The notes under the pieces are model-generated. The model had not been told where the DNA came from, did not search any database, and saw nothing but the letters and a program-made list of their open reading frames with translations. This document shows positions 34,113-42,016 of a stretch of DNA of 64,000 bases, piece by piece (the stretch's first letter is position 1; each line of letters starts with the position of its first letter). The position numbers and the translations under genes were made by a program. Source of the DNA: CAIKMD01 sp036501365 (GTDB lineage: Bacteria > Pseudomonadota > Alphaproteobacteria > ATCC43930 > CGMCC-115725); the NCBI GenBank assembly GCA_036501365.1, contig DASYAL010000013.1:124001-188000 (forward strand), written 5' to 3'.

Positions 34113-35029
34113 TCGAGCTCAAAGGCGTCACCAAGCGCTATGGCGCGCGGGTCAGCGTCGACAATGTCTCGTTCACGGTCGACAAGGGCGCGTTTTGCGC
34201 GATCGTCGGCTCGTCCGGCTCCGGCAAATCGACCACCTTGCGCATGATCAACCGGCTGATCGAGCCGAGCGCGGGCACGATCACCCTCGACGGCGCGGAT
34301 GTCGCGTCGATGCCGGTCGAGAGCCTGCGGCGACGGATCGGCTATGCGATCCAGTCGGTCGGGCTCTTCCCGCATTGGACGATCGCCGACAACATCGCCA
34401 CCGTGCCACGGCTGCTGCATTGGCCGGAAGAGCGCGTGCGGAGCCGCGTCGATGAATTGCTGGGCCTGTTGCAGCTCGACGCCGCATCGGTCCGCGGCAA
34501 ATATCCGCATCAGCTCTCGGGCGGGCAACAACAGCGCGTCGGCGTCGCCCGCGCCCTTGCCGCCGACCCCGAGGTGCTGCTGATGGACGAGCCTTTCGGT
34601 GCGCTCGACCCGATCACCCGCGCAACGCTGCGCGGCGAGTTGGCTCGCATCCATATAGCGACGGCCAAGACCATTCTCTTCGTCACCCATGATATCGACG
34701 AGGCCCTGGAACTCGCGGACAAGATCGCGATCCTGCGCGACGGCAAGCTCGTCCAGTTCGGCGCGCCGGTCGAGTTGCTGACGAAGCCCGCCAATGATTT
34801 CGTGCGCGACTTCATGGGCGGCGGCGCACTCGGGTTGAAGCTGTTGACCCTCACGCGTGTTGGCGATCGCCTCAAGCCCGAGCCGGCCGCGGGCGAGCCG
34901 ATCGCCGCCGCGACCAATCTCGCCGACGCCCTTTCGCAGATGGTGCTGCGCCGTACCGAGCGGCTGCCGGTGCGCGACGCTGCCGGCAAGCCCGTCGGCT
35001 CGATCGGCTTGAGCGACCTGGTGGCGTGA
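34109..35029 (+). CDS. yehX: YehX/ProV-like ABC ATP-binding protein
   Basis: 306 residues (YehX is 308). Walker A GSSGSGKST, Q-loop AIQSVGLFPHWT, signature LSGGQQQR, Walker B VLLMDEPFGALD, H-loop FVTHD, and the ProV/OpuCA-style EALELADKIAILRDGKLVQFG segment. A C-terminal regulatory stretch ends in one CBS-like half-motif (RLPVRDAAGKPVGSIGLSDLV), as in betaine ATPases that sense ionic strength. Starts in an ATGA overlap and ends in a TGATG overlap. Confidence 0.9.
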   Translation: MIELKGVTKRYGARVSVDNVSFTVDKGAFCAIVGSSGSGKSTTLRMINRLIEPSAGTITLDGADVASMPVESLRRRIGYAIQSVGLFPHWTIADNIATVPRLLHWPEERVRSRVDELLGLLQLDAASVRGKYPHQLSGGQQQRVGVARALAADPEVLLMDEPFGALDPITRATLRGELARIHIATAKTILFVTHDIDEALELADKIAILRDGKLVQFGAPVELLTKPANDFVRDFMGGGALGLKLLTLTRVGDRLKPEPAAGEPIAAATNLADALSQMVLRRTERLPVRDAAGKPVGSIGLSDLVA

Positions 35030-35766
35030 TGACGCGGTGGCGCGACCCACTGCTGTGGCTGCTGCCGCTGCTGCTGTTCTTTCTCCTCGGCATGCCACTG
35101 CTGCGTCCGGTCTTCGCCGCCGCCTTCCCGGCAACCAAGCCGCCGATCTATGCCGACGACACGTTCCTCGCGCTATTCCTCTCCCATGCCGGTTTCGTCG
35201 CGGTTTCGAGCGCGATCGCGACGCTCGTCGGTGTCGGTCTCGGCATCGTCGCGATGCGGCGCTGGGGCGAAGAATTCCGGCCGCTGGTCGAGGCGCTGGC
35301 GACGATCGGCCAGACCTTTCCGCCGGTCGCCGTGCTGGCATTGGCCGTGCCGGCCTTCGGCTATGGCCCGCTGCCGACCATGATCGCGCTGACAATCTAC
35401 GGCGTCCTGCCGATCCTTAAGAACACGCTGGCGGGGCTCGCCGGCGTGCCCGCCGCGGTGCGCGAGGCGGGCGAAGGCATGGGGCTGACGCGCTTCGAGC
35501 TGTTGCGCGATATCGAGCTGCCGCTCGCCGCGCCGACCATCCTCGCCGGCATCCGGCTTTCGGTGATCATCAATATCGGCACCGCGGCGATCGGCTCCAC
35601 CGTCGGCGCGGTGACGCTCGGCAATCCGATCATCGGCGGGCTGGTGACCGGCAAGGTCGCCTATGTGATTCAGGGCGCGCTGGTGGTCGGCCTCTTTGCG
35701 ATCGTCACCGATCTGATCTTCGAGCGGCTCGATCGCCGCTTGCGCCGCTTCGCCGCGCGCGACTAG
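35029..35766 (+). CDS. yehW: YehW-like ABC permease
   Basis: 245 residues (YehW 243). Start at ATG 35029 sharing one base with the ATPase stop. ProW/OpuCB-type core: ATIGQTFPPVAVLALAVPAFG, NTLAGLAGVPAAVREAGEGMGLTRFELLRDIELPLAAPTILAGIRLSV, TAAIGSTVGAVTLGNPI. Pairs with the longer permease to form the channel. The luciferase-like monooxygenase gene follows after 29 bases. Confidence 0.9.
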   Translation: MTRWRDPLLWLLPLLLFFLLGMPLLRPVFAAAFPATKPPIYADDTFLALFLSHAGFVAVSSAIATLVGVGLGIVAMRRWGEEFRPLVEALATIGQTFPPVAVLALAVPAFGYGPLPTMIALTIYGVLPILKNTLAGLAGVPAAVREAGEGMGLTRFELLRDIELPLAAPTILAGIRLSVIINIGTAAIGSTVGAVTLGNPIIGGLVTGKVAYVIQGALVVGLFAIVTDLIFERLDRRLRRFAARD

Positions 35767-35795
35767 TCTGCCTCCGACCGTCAAAGGGAGGAAAG

Positions 35796-36956
35796 ATGGC
35801 GCTCGCTTACGATGAACCCCTGCGCTTCGGGCTGTTCTTCGCGCCGTTTCATTCGGCGAAGCTCAACCCGACCTACGCCTTCGAGCGCGACCTGCTGCTG
35901 ACCGAGCATCTTGACCGGCTCGGCTTCGAGGAGATCTGGTACGGCGAGCATCATTCCGGCGCGATGGAGATGGTCGCCGCGCCCGAATTGATGATCGCCG
36001 CCGCGGCGCAGCGCACCAAATATATCCGCCTCGGCACCGGCGTGAAGTCGCTGCCCTATTACAACCCGTTCATGCTCGCCGAGACTATGGCGCAACTCGA
36101 CCATATGACGCGCGGCCGCGCCATGTTCGGCGTCGGCCCCGGCGCATTGCCGAGCGACGCGAAGATGATCGGCATCCCGGTCGACGAATTGCGCCGCCGC
36201 ATGGAAGAAAGCCTCGACACCGTCGTCGCGCTGATGAAAGGCGAGACGGTGACGCGCAAGACCGACTGGTTCGATCTGCGCCAGGCCCAGCTCAGCGTCG
36301 GCTGCTTCACCCGGCCGATGATGGAGCTGGCGGTGACCGTGATCCGCTCGCCCGCCGGCGTGGTCGCGGCCGCCAGGCACGGGCTCGGCCTCCTGACGCT
36401 CGGGCCGATGAGCGATGCCGTGCTCGAGCACCACGTCGCCAATTGGGACATCTACGAGAACGAGTGCAAGAAGCACGGCCATGCCGCCAATCGCGGCAAG
36501 TGGCGCATCACCTTGATGATGCATATAGCCGAGACGCGCGAGAAAGCCTATGCCGACGCGGCCTGGGGCTTCCGCGAGTTCAACAACTATTCGCACGACA
36601 TCGTGCCGGCGCCGCCGGCGATCCCGCGCGATACCGAGGACCTCGTCGGCGCGGCGCTCGAGAAGCAGGTCGCCGTCATCGGCACGCCGGACGACGCGAT
36701 CCGCGAGATCGAGCGCGTGCGCCAGAAGCTCGGCGGCTTCGGCGCAGTGCTGCTCTTCGGCAACGACCTCGCGCCCTGGCCGGCGCAGCAGCGCAGCTTC
36801 GAGCTGATCGCCGAGTTCGTGAAGCCGCATTTCTCGCGCGCCAACGCGCTGCGCGCCGCGAGCTACCAGCGCACGGCGGCGGTCATCAACGATTTCCGTC
36901 AGGAAGCGGGCGCGGCCTCGGCCGCGGCGACCGAGGCTTATAAGGGAAAGCGATAA
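35796..36956 (+). CDS. Luciferase-like (LLM) flavin-dependent monooxygenase, LimB-like
   Basis: 386 residues, GGGAGGAAAG ribosome site. TIM-barrel flavin oxygenase with LRFGLFFAPFHSAKLNPT, EEIWYGEHHSG (the EHH motif), RLGTGVKSLPYYNPFMLAE and DHMTRGRAMFGVGPGALPSD. Such enzymes use FMNH2 from a separate reductase; none is adjacent. Follows the Yeh transporter by 29 bases and likely belongs to its operon, where an oxygenase for an imported heterocycle or betaine would fit. The C-terminal tail is Ala-rich and probably disordered. Confidence 0.86.
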   Translation: MALAYDEPLRFGLFFAPFHSAKLNPTYAFERDLLLTEHLDRLGFEEIWYGEHHSGAMEMVAAPELMIAAAAQRTKYIRLGTGVKSLPYYNPFMLAETMAQLDHMTRGRAMFGVGPGALPSDAKMIGIPVDELRRRMEESLDTVVALMKGETVTRKTDWFDLRQAQLSVGCFTRPMMELAVTVIRSPAGVVAAARHGLGLLTLGPMSDAVLEHHVANWDIYENECKKHGHAANRGKWRITLMMHIAETREKAYADAAWGFREFNNYSHDIVPAPPAIPRDTEDLVGAALEKQVAVIGTPDDAIREIERVRQKLGGFGAVLLFGNDLAPWPAQQRSFELIAEFVKPHFSRANALRAASYQRTAAVINDFRQEAGAASAAATEAYKGKR

Positions 36957-37081
36957 CGCGCCATTATCGGCATCTTCCCCGGTCGGCCCGAAGTCTACCG
37001 GGGTATGTCGCCGAGGCTTGCTTTCGTTAGAATAACCGCGAGAACGACGTCGAGCGACTGCCGAGCATGAAGGGGAAGAAT

Positions 37082-38080
37082 ATGACCGATATCCAGATGA
37101 GTTTCGCGATGGGCCCCAATCCTCGCAATCGCGCGATTTTCGATGGGACCGTAAAGCCGTCGGGTATCGATTTCATCGTCCATAAGGTCCCTGTCAGCGA
37201 GCTGTTCTGGCGCCAGCTTCGGTTCCAAGAATTCGACGTATCGGAAATGTCGATTTCGTCGTTCCTGATGATCATGGCGAACGGCGATAAAAATTGGATC
37301 GGCCTGCCGATTTTTACTACGCGTCATTTCTTCCATACGATGGCGTTCGCGCGGAAGGATTCGGGAATAAACAGCCCGGCCGACTACAAGGGCAAGCGAG
37401 TCGGCGTGCCCGAATTCCAGCAGACCGGCGCGCTCTGGGCCCGCGGCGCGATGATCCATGAATTCGGCTGCAAGCAGGAAGACGTCGAATGGTGGATGGA
37501 GCGCACGCCGGAGCACAGCCATGCCGGCGCCGTGGGCTTCAAGCCGCCGCAAGGCACGACGCTGAAGCAAATCCCGCCCGAGAAGAGTATCGGCTCGATG
37601 CTGATAGCGGGCGAACTCGACGCGACCAGCCTCTATTTCGGCAACGAGGTGAACATCATCGATCGCACCTCAATCGATCTGCGCAAGCACCCCGATATCA
37701 AACCGGTGTTCCCGGACACCATGGCCGAATGCACGCGCTACTACGAAAAGACGGGCATCTATCCGATCAATCACGCGATGATCATCCGCCGCTCATTGGT
37801 CGAGAAGTATCCCTGGGCGCCGATGTCGATCTATCACGCGATGGTCGCGGCCAACGAGGCAGCGAACAAAGAGCGCATCGAACACATGCAGTACTACATC
37901 GAGACCGGTCTGGTGCCGCGTCAGTATGCGAGCGTCATCACGGCCCCGATCGTGCGACATGGTCTTAAGGCCAACCGCAAGACCCTCGAGACTTGCGCGC
38001 AATATTCCTATGAGCAGGGCCTCACCCCTGGCTTGATGAAGTTGGAAGAGCTCTTCGCGCCCTCGACTCTCAACGAATAG
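37082..38080 (+). CDS. 4,5-dihydroxyphthalate decarboxylase (Pht5)-like PBP-fold protein
   Basis: 332 residues from ATG 37082, with AAGGGGAAG upstream; an ATG 15 bases earlier is weaker. No signal peptide (MTDIQMSFAMGPNPRNRAIFDGTVKPSGID), yet a binding-protein fold: VSEMSISSFLMIMANGDKNWIGLPIF, DYKGKRVGVPEFQQTGALWARG. This is the layout of Pht5, a cytoplasmic decarboxylase built on the solute-binding scaffold. Many His and acidic residues are conserved-looking (RTPEHSHAG). Base composition is visibly lower in GC than the genes on either side, hinting at separate acquisition. Decarboxylation of a dihydroxylated aromatic diacid is plausible. Confidence 0.72.
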   Translation: MTDIQMSFAMGPNPRNRAIFDGTVKPSGIDFIVHKVPVSELFWRQLRFQEFDVSEMSISSFLMIMANGDKNWIGLPIFTTRHFFHTMAFARKDSGINSPADYKGKRVGVPEFQQTGALWARGAMIHEFGCKQEDVEWWMERTPEHSHAGAVGFKPPQGTTLKQIPPEKSIGSMLIAGELDATSLYFGNEVNIIDRTSIDLRKHPDIKPVFPDTMAECTRYYEKTGIYPINHAMIIRRSLVEKYPWAPMSIYHAMVAANEAANKERIEHMQYYIETGLVPRQYASVITAPIVRHGLKANRKTLETCAQYSYEQGLTPGLMKLEELFAPSTLNE

Positions 38081-38201
38081 TTGGCAGAAGCCGAGAGTCT
38101 CCGACGACGGGCAATTTCAGCGCCGTAGCGGCGCGCGGGCGAGCTATCCGCGCACCGCAGCGCGGAGCGGCGAATGGACTCGATAAAGCGGAAGGTGCTC
38201 C

Positions 38202-38708
38202 ATGTATTATCAAGTGATCTCGCAATGCGCACGCACTCTGAAGAATTTCGAGACTTGCCTCGACAAGGCCGAGAACCATGCGCTCGCCAAGAAGTTCGAT
38301 GTAGGCGTGCTCATGACGAGCCGCCTCGCGCCCGACATGAAGGATTTCATCTACCAAGTGAAAAGCGCTTGCGACTACATCAAAAGCTCGGCTGCGTGGC
38401 TCTCGGGACAGACTCCGCCGAAACACGAAGATAATGAGCGGACGATTGAGGAAGTGCGTGCTCGAATCCGCAAGACTATCGCTTTCGTAGAGAGCGTAAC
38501 GGAGGCGCAGTACGCGGGCGCGAGCGAGCGCAACATTAAGCTCTCATGGGCGCCCGGCAAGATCCTTGGCGGGGAGGATTACCTACTGCAGATGATGATA
38601 CCCAATGTCTATTTCCACATCACGACCGCGTACTGCATCCTGCGCCACAACGGGGTCGATATCGGCAAGATGGACTTTCTTGGGCCTATCAATTTTGTCG
38701 ATGCTTAG
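38202..38708 (+). CDS. DUF1993-family protein
   Basis: 168 residues, GGAAGGTGCTCC before the ATG. Predicted helical bundle related to DinB-like folds: QVISQCARTLKNFETCLDKAENHA, DVGVLMTSRLAPDMKDFIYQVKSACDYIK, and a C-terminal FHITTAYCILRHNGVDIGKMDFLG that is typical for DUF1993. Biochemical role unknown. Like its upstream neighbour it is less GC-rich than the surrounding genes. It is probably monocistronic; a GC-rich 120-base spacer precedes it. Confidence 0.8.
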   Translation: MYYQVISQCARTLKNFETCLDKAENHALAKKFDVGVLMTSRLAPDMKDFIYQVKSACDYIKSSAAWLSGQTPPKHEDNERTIEEVRARIRKTIAFVESVTEAQYAGASERNIKLSWAPGKILGGEDYLLQMMIPNVYFHITTAYCILRHNGVDIGKMDFLGPINFVDA

Positions 38709-38776
38709 ATGTAATCGGGGCCGGGTCTGCCAAAGATAAATACTCTCCGAGGCAAACAAAGCCCGCGCATTCGGCT

Positions 38777-38815
38777 TCTGGATTGTCTAGTCGCCTGCGC
38801 TCCTCGCACGGATGA
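38777..38815. repeat. Degenerate half-copy of palindromic repeat A
   Basis: TTCTGGATTGTCTAGTCGCC...CGCTCCTCGCACGGATGA resembles the right arm of repeat A (CTGGATTGCTTCGTCGCTCCGCT...CGCAATGACG) with substitutions and a small insertion; the left arm is missing. It lies in the 110-base convergent spacer between the DUF1993 and hydratase genes. Confidence 0.45.
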
Positions 38816-38818
38816 GTG

Positions 38819-39661
38819 CTAAGCGAAGCTCGCTTCGCCGTAAAGCGCCGGCGATCCGGTCTGGTCGAGCACCCAGACCGTCGCGGTCTCGCCGTCGGCG
38901 CTCGGCGCGCCGCAGAGCGCGATCGGGCCTGTGTCGTGCACGACTTGGCGGTTAGTCCGGCTGATCGCAGCGAGCCGCTTTTGCGGCAAATGCTCGCGGG
39001 AGAGCTCGATCAGGAGTTGCCCCAGGAGCGAGGATTGCACGATCAATCCCGGCGCGCCCTCGACCTCCATCGCGTATTTGCGGTCGTAATGGATGCGGTG
39101 GCTGTTGAAGCGCAGCGCCGAATAGCGGAAGAGCAGCACCGGCGACGGATCGAGCGGCTTCTTCCACACCGCCGCCGGCAACTTGGGCGCCGGCGCCGCA
39201 CTGGGGCCGCGGCTGTCGAAATAGACGAATTCGCGCTCTTCGACGATGGCAAGGCCGCGCGAGGTCGAGGTCTCGCTGCGCTGGACCATGCGCAAGCTGT
39301 CGCCGCTCGGGCTTGCGCTCACGTCTTTGATCTTGGTGACGCGCTTCAACTCGTCGCCGATGCGGACATCGCCGAGGAATTCGGTCTTGTCGCCGCCGAT
39401 GCGAATGAAGCTGAAAGGGATGGTCGGCATCCAGGCGCTTTTCGCCGCCTGGCCATCGGCGCGCATGTTGTCGGGCCGATGCAGCGAGCCGAAATAGAGA
39501 TCGGCCCAGCCCGGCGGCAACACGTCGCCCGGTTTCGACGCCGGATTGGCGATGCCGAAGGTCGCCGCGAGCCGCGCCACCGGCCCGGCGGTCACCTGCT
39601 CGGTCGCGATCGGGCTCGAGGCACCGACCGCGTCTTTCAAGGCGGACAGATCGTGAGGCAT
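38819..39661 (-). CDS. Hot-dog fold hydratase with FAS1-like dehydratase domain (mesaconyl-C4-CoA hydratase/HTD2-like)
   Basis: 280 residues; start at 39661 with GAGGAGTTAGAC upstream. N-terminal FAS1-like dehydratase domain (AATFGIANPASKPGDVLPPGWADLYF, GDELKRVTKIKDVSAS) and a second hot-dog half with RYSALRFNSHRIHYDRKYA, the HRIHYD motif of MaoC-type hydratases. The usual LVVHGPL segment after it reads LIVQSSL, so the acyl pocket may differ. Two bases after the molybdenum hydroxylase gene stop, probably acting on the CoA ester of an oxidised product. Confidence 0.84.
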   Translation of the reverse strand: MPHDLSALKDAVGASSPIATEQVTAGPVARLAATFGIANPASKPGDVLPPGWADLYFGSLHRPDNMRADGQAAKSAWMPTIPFSFIRIGGDKTEFLGDVRIGDELKRVTKIKDVSASPSGDSLRMVQRSETSTSRGLAIVEEREFVYFDSRGPSAAPAPKLPAAVWKKPLDPSPVLLFRYSALRFNSHRIHYDRKYAMEVEGAPGLIVQSSLLGQLLIELSREHLPQKRLAAISRTNRQVVHDTGPIALCGAPSADGETATVWVLDQTGSPALYGEASFA

Positions 39662-39663
39662 GT

Positions 39664-41988
39664 CTAACTCCTCGCCGCTTGGATCGCCTGCCACACCCGC
39701 TCGGGCGTCGCCGGCATATCGATATGGTTGACGCCGAGCGGCGCCAGCGCGTCGACCACCGCATTCATGATCGCGGCGAGCGCGCCGACATTGCCCGCCT
39801 CGCCGGCGCCTTTGACGCCCAAGGGGTTGGTCTTGGTCGGCACCGGATTCTCTTCAGTCTCGAAATTGCACATGTCGGAGGCGCGCGGCATGCCGTAATC
39901 CATGAACGAGCCGGTGAGGCATTGGCCCGAGCGCGGCTCATAAATGAGATTCTCGGTGAAGCACTGGCCGATGCCCTGGCCGACGCCGCCATGGATCTGC
40001 CCGGCGAGGGTCAGGCTGTTGATCACCGTGCCGACATCGTCGACGACGCAATAGCGCAGCACCTGGCTGGCACCGGTCTCGGGATCGATCTCGACCTCGC
40101 AGACATGGCAGCCGTTGGGAAAGTTCGGGATCTCGGGATGGAAGGCCGAGGTCTCGAAGAGGCCCTGCTCGACGCCTTTCGGCAAGCGCGCCGGCACATA
40201 AGCGACCGCCGCGACCTCTTTCCATGAGACCGACTTATCGGTGCCGACGACGCGAAACTTGCCGGCGGCGAATTCGACGTCGCCCTCGGCGACTTCCATC
40301 ATATGCGCGGCGATCTTCTTTGCTTTGGCGATCACTTTCTCGGCCGCCAAGGTCGCCGCGCTGCCGCCCAGGACCGCGGTGCGCGAGGCATAAGTGCCGC
40401 CGCCATCCGGCGCCATATCGGTATCGCATTGCTGCACGCGGATACTCTCCGCATCGACGCCGAGCTTTTCCGAGAGAATGATCTTGTACATCGTGTCGTG
40501 GCCCTGGCCGTGCGAGATCGAGCCCGGGATCACGGTCACCGTGCCGCCGGGATCGAATTTCACCATCACCGTCTCGCCGAAAGTCTGCGAAGTCTGCTCG
40601 ATGATGTTGGCGAAGCCGATGCCCCTGAGCTTGCCGCGCGCCGTTGCCTCGGCGCGGCGCTTCTCGAAATCCTTGTAGCCCGCCATCTCCAGCGCCATGT
40701 CGAGATTTTTCTCGAACTCGCCGCTGTCGAGAGTGAAGACGAGGCCGGTCTTGAACGGCATCGCGCTCGCCGGCACGGTGTTGCGGCGGCGCAGCTCGGC
40801 GCGGTCGATGCCCATCTCGCGCGCCGCGTTGTCGATGAGGCGCTCGGAAATATAGGACGCCTCGGGCCGGCCCGAACCGCGGAACGGGCCGATGCTGGTG
40901 GTGTTGGTGAAGACCGCCGAGACCTCGGCATAGATCGCCGGCGTCGTATAGGTGCCGGCGAGACCGCCCAAATGCGCGGTCGGCGAGATGACGCCGCCCG
41001 GCGCCATGAAGGCGCCGATGTTCGAGACCTGCTTGACGCGCATCGCGAGGAACCTGCCGTCCTTGTCGAGCGCAAGTTCGCCCTCGGCGATGTGATCGCG
41101 ATCGTGATCGTCGCTCAAAATACCTTCGCTGCGCTCGCTGATCCATTTCACCGGCCGGCGCAGTTTCTGCGAGGCCCAGAGCGCGAGCTGGTATTCGGGG
41201 AAATGGCTGCCTTTCATGCCGAAAGAGCCGCCGACATCGCCGGCGACGATGCGGAACTGCGTCTCCGGCTTGCGGAAGACCTTATGCGCGAGCTCGGCGC
41301 GCGTCATGTGCGGCCGCTGCGTCCCGACATAGACGGTATAACGGTCGAGCCGATCGTCGTAATCGGCGATGCAGCCGCGCGGCTCCATCGTCGCCGCGGT
41401 GATGCGGTTGAAGACCAGCGTCAGCTTGGTGACGTGATGCGCGCGCGCGAAAGCCGCATCGACCGCGGCCTTGTCGCCGATCGTATAGAAGAAGCATTCG
41501 TTGTTGGCGCAATCGGCCCAGAGCTTCGGCGCGCCGGGTGCACTCGCCTTGTCGGTGGCGGTCAGTGCGGGCAGCGGCTCGTAATCGACGGCGATGCGCT
41601 CCGCCGCATCCTTGGCGAGGTCGACGGTCTCGGCAACGATAAAAGCGACCGGATCGCCAACCAGCATCGCGCGGTCATGCGCCAGCGAGGGTCGCGACGG
41701 CAGATACATCGGTGAGCCGTCGCGGCGCTTCCGCGGCATCACGGGCAGCATCGCACCGAACTTCTCGGCCACCCAATCGGCGCCCGTTAGCACCGCCAGC
41801 ACGCCTGGCATCTGCTGTGCGGCCCGTGTGTCGATGCTCTTGATGTGGGCATGGGCATGCGGCGAGCGCAGCACATAGCCATGGGCTTGGCGCGGCAGGA
41901 CGAAATCGTCGGTGTAGCGGCCGCGCCCGGTCAAGAGGCGCGGGTCTTCGGTGCGCGGCACCGATTGGCCGAGCGCAAACTGCCCCAT
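39664..41988 (-). CDS. Xanthine dehydrogenase-family molybdopterin-binding subunit (CoxL-like), orphan
   Basis: 774 residues, complete large subunit: SVPRTEDPRLLTGRGRYTDD start, RGCIADYD, VAGDVGGSFGMKGS (moco loop), active-site loop GPFRGSGRPEA in place of the AYRCSFR of true CO dehydrogenase, GQGHDTMY, and catalytic Glu near residue 730 in GVKGAGEAGN. The FAD (medium) and 2Fe-2S (small) subunit genes that normally accompany it are absent here, so electron transfer must come from elsewhere. Upstream of a hot-dog hydratase; probably hydroxylates an aromatic or N-heterocyclic ring or an aldehyde. Confidence 0.9.
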   Translation of the reverse strand: MGQFALGQSVPRTEDPRLLTGRGRYTDDFVLPRQAHGYVLRSPHAHAHIKSIDTRAAQQMPGVLAVLTGADWVAEKFGAMLPVMPRKRRDGSPMYLPSRPSLAHDRAMLVGDPVAFIVAETVDLAKDAAERIAVDYEPLPALTATDKASAPGAPKLWADCANNECFFYTIGDKAAVDAAFARAHHVTKLTLVFNRITAATMEPRGCIADYDDRLDRYTVYVGTQRPHMTRAELAHKVFRKPETQFRIVAGDVGGSFGMKGSHFPEYQLALWASQKLRRPVKWISERSEGILSDDHDRDHIAEGELALDKDGRFLAMRVKQVSNIGAFMAPGGVISPTAHLGGLAGTYTTPAIYAEVSAVFTNTTSIGPFRGSGRPEASYISERLIDNAAREMGIDRAELRRRNTVPASAMPFKTGLVFTLDSGEFEKNLDMALEMAGYKDFEKRRAEATARGKLRGIGFANIIEQTSQTFGETVMVKFDPGGTVTVIPGSISHGQGHDTMYKIILSEKLGVDAESIRVQQCDTDMAPDGGGTYASRTAVLGGSAATLAAEKVIAKAKKIAAHMMEVAEGDVEFAAGKFRVVGTDKSVSWKEVAAVAYVPARLPKGVEQGLFETSAFHPEIPNFPNGCHVCEVEIDPETGASQVLRYCVVDDVGTVINSLTLAGQIHGGVGQGIGQCFTENLIYEPRSGQCLTGSFMDYGMPRASDMCNFETEENPVPTKTNPLGVKGAGEAGNVGALAAIMNAVVDALAPLGVNHIDMPATPERVWQAIQAARS

Positions 41989-42016
41989 GCTTTCCTCCCT
42001 CGCGGGCGGCGCGGCC

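Noticed and set aside
32903..35029. Apparent 708-codon protein ending in the YehX-like ATPase
   Set aside because: The first part is an out-of-frame reading of the permease gene; the ATPase starts at ATG 34109 in an ATGA overlap.
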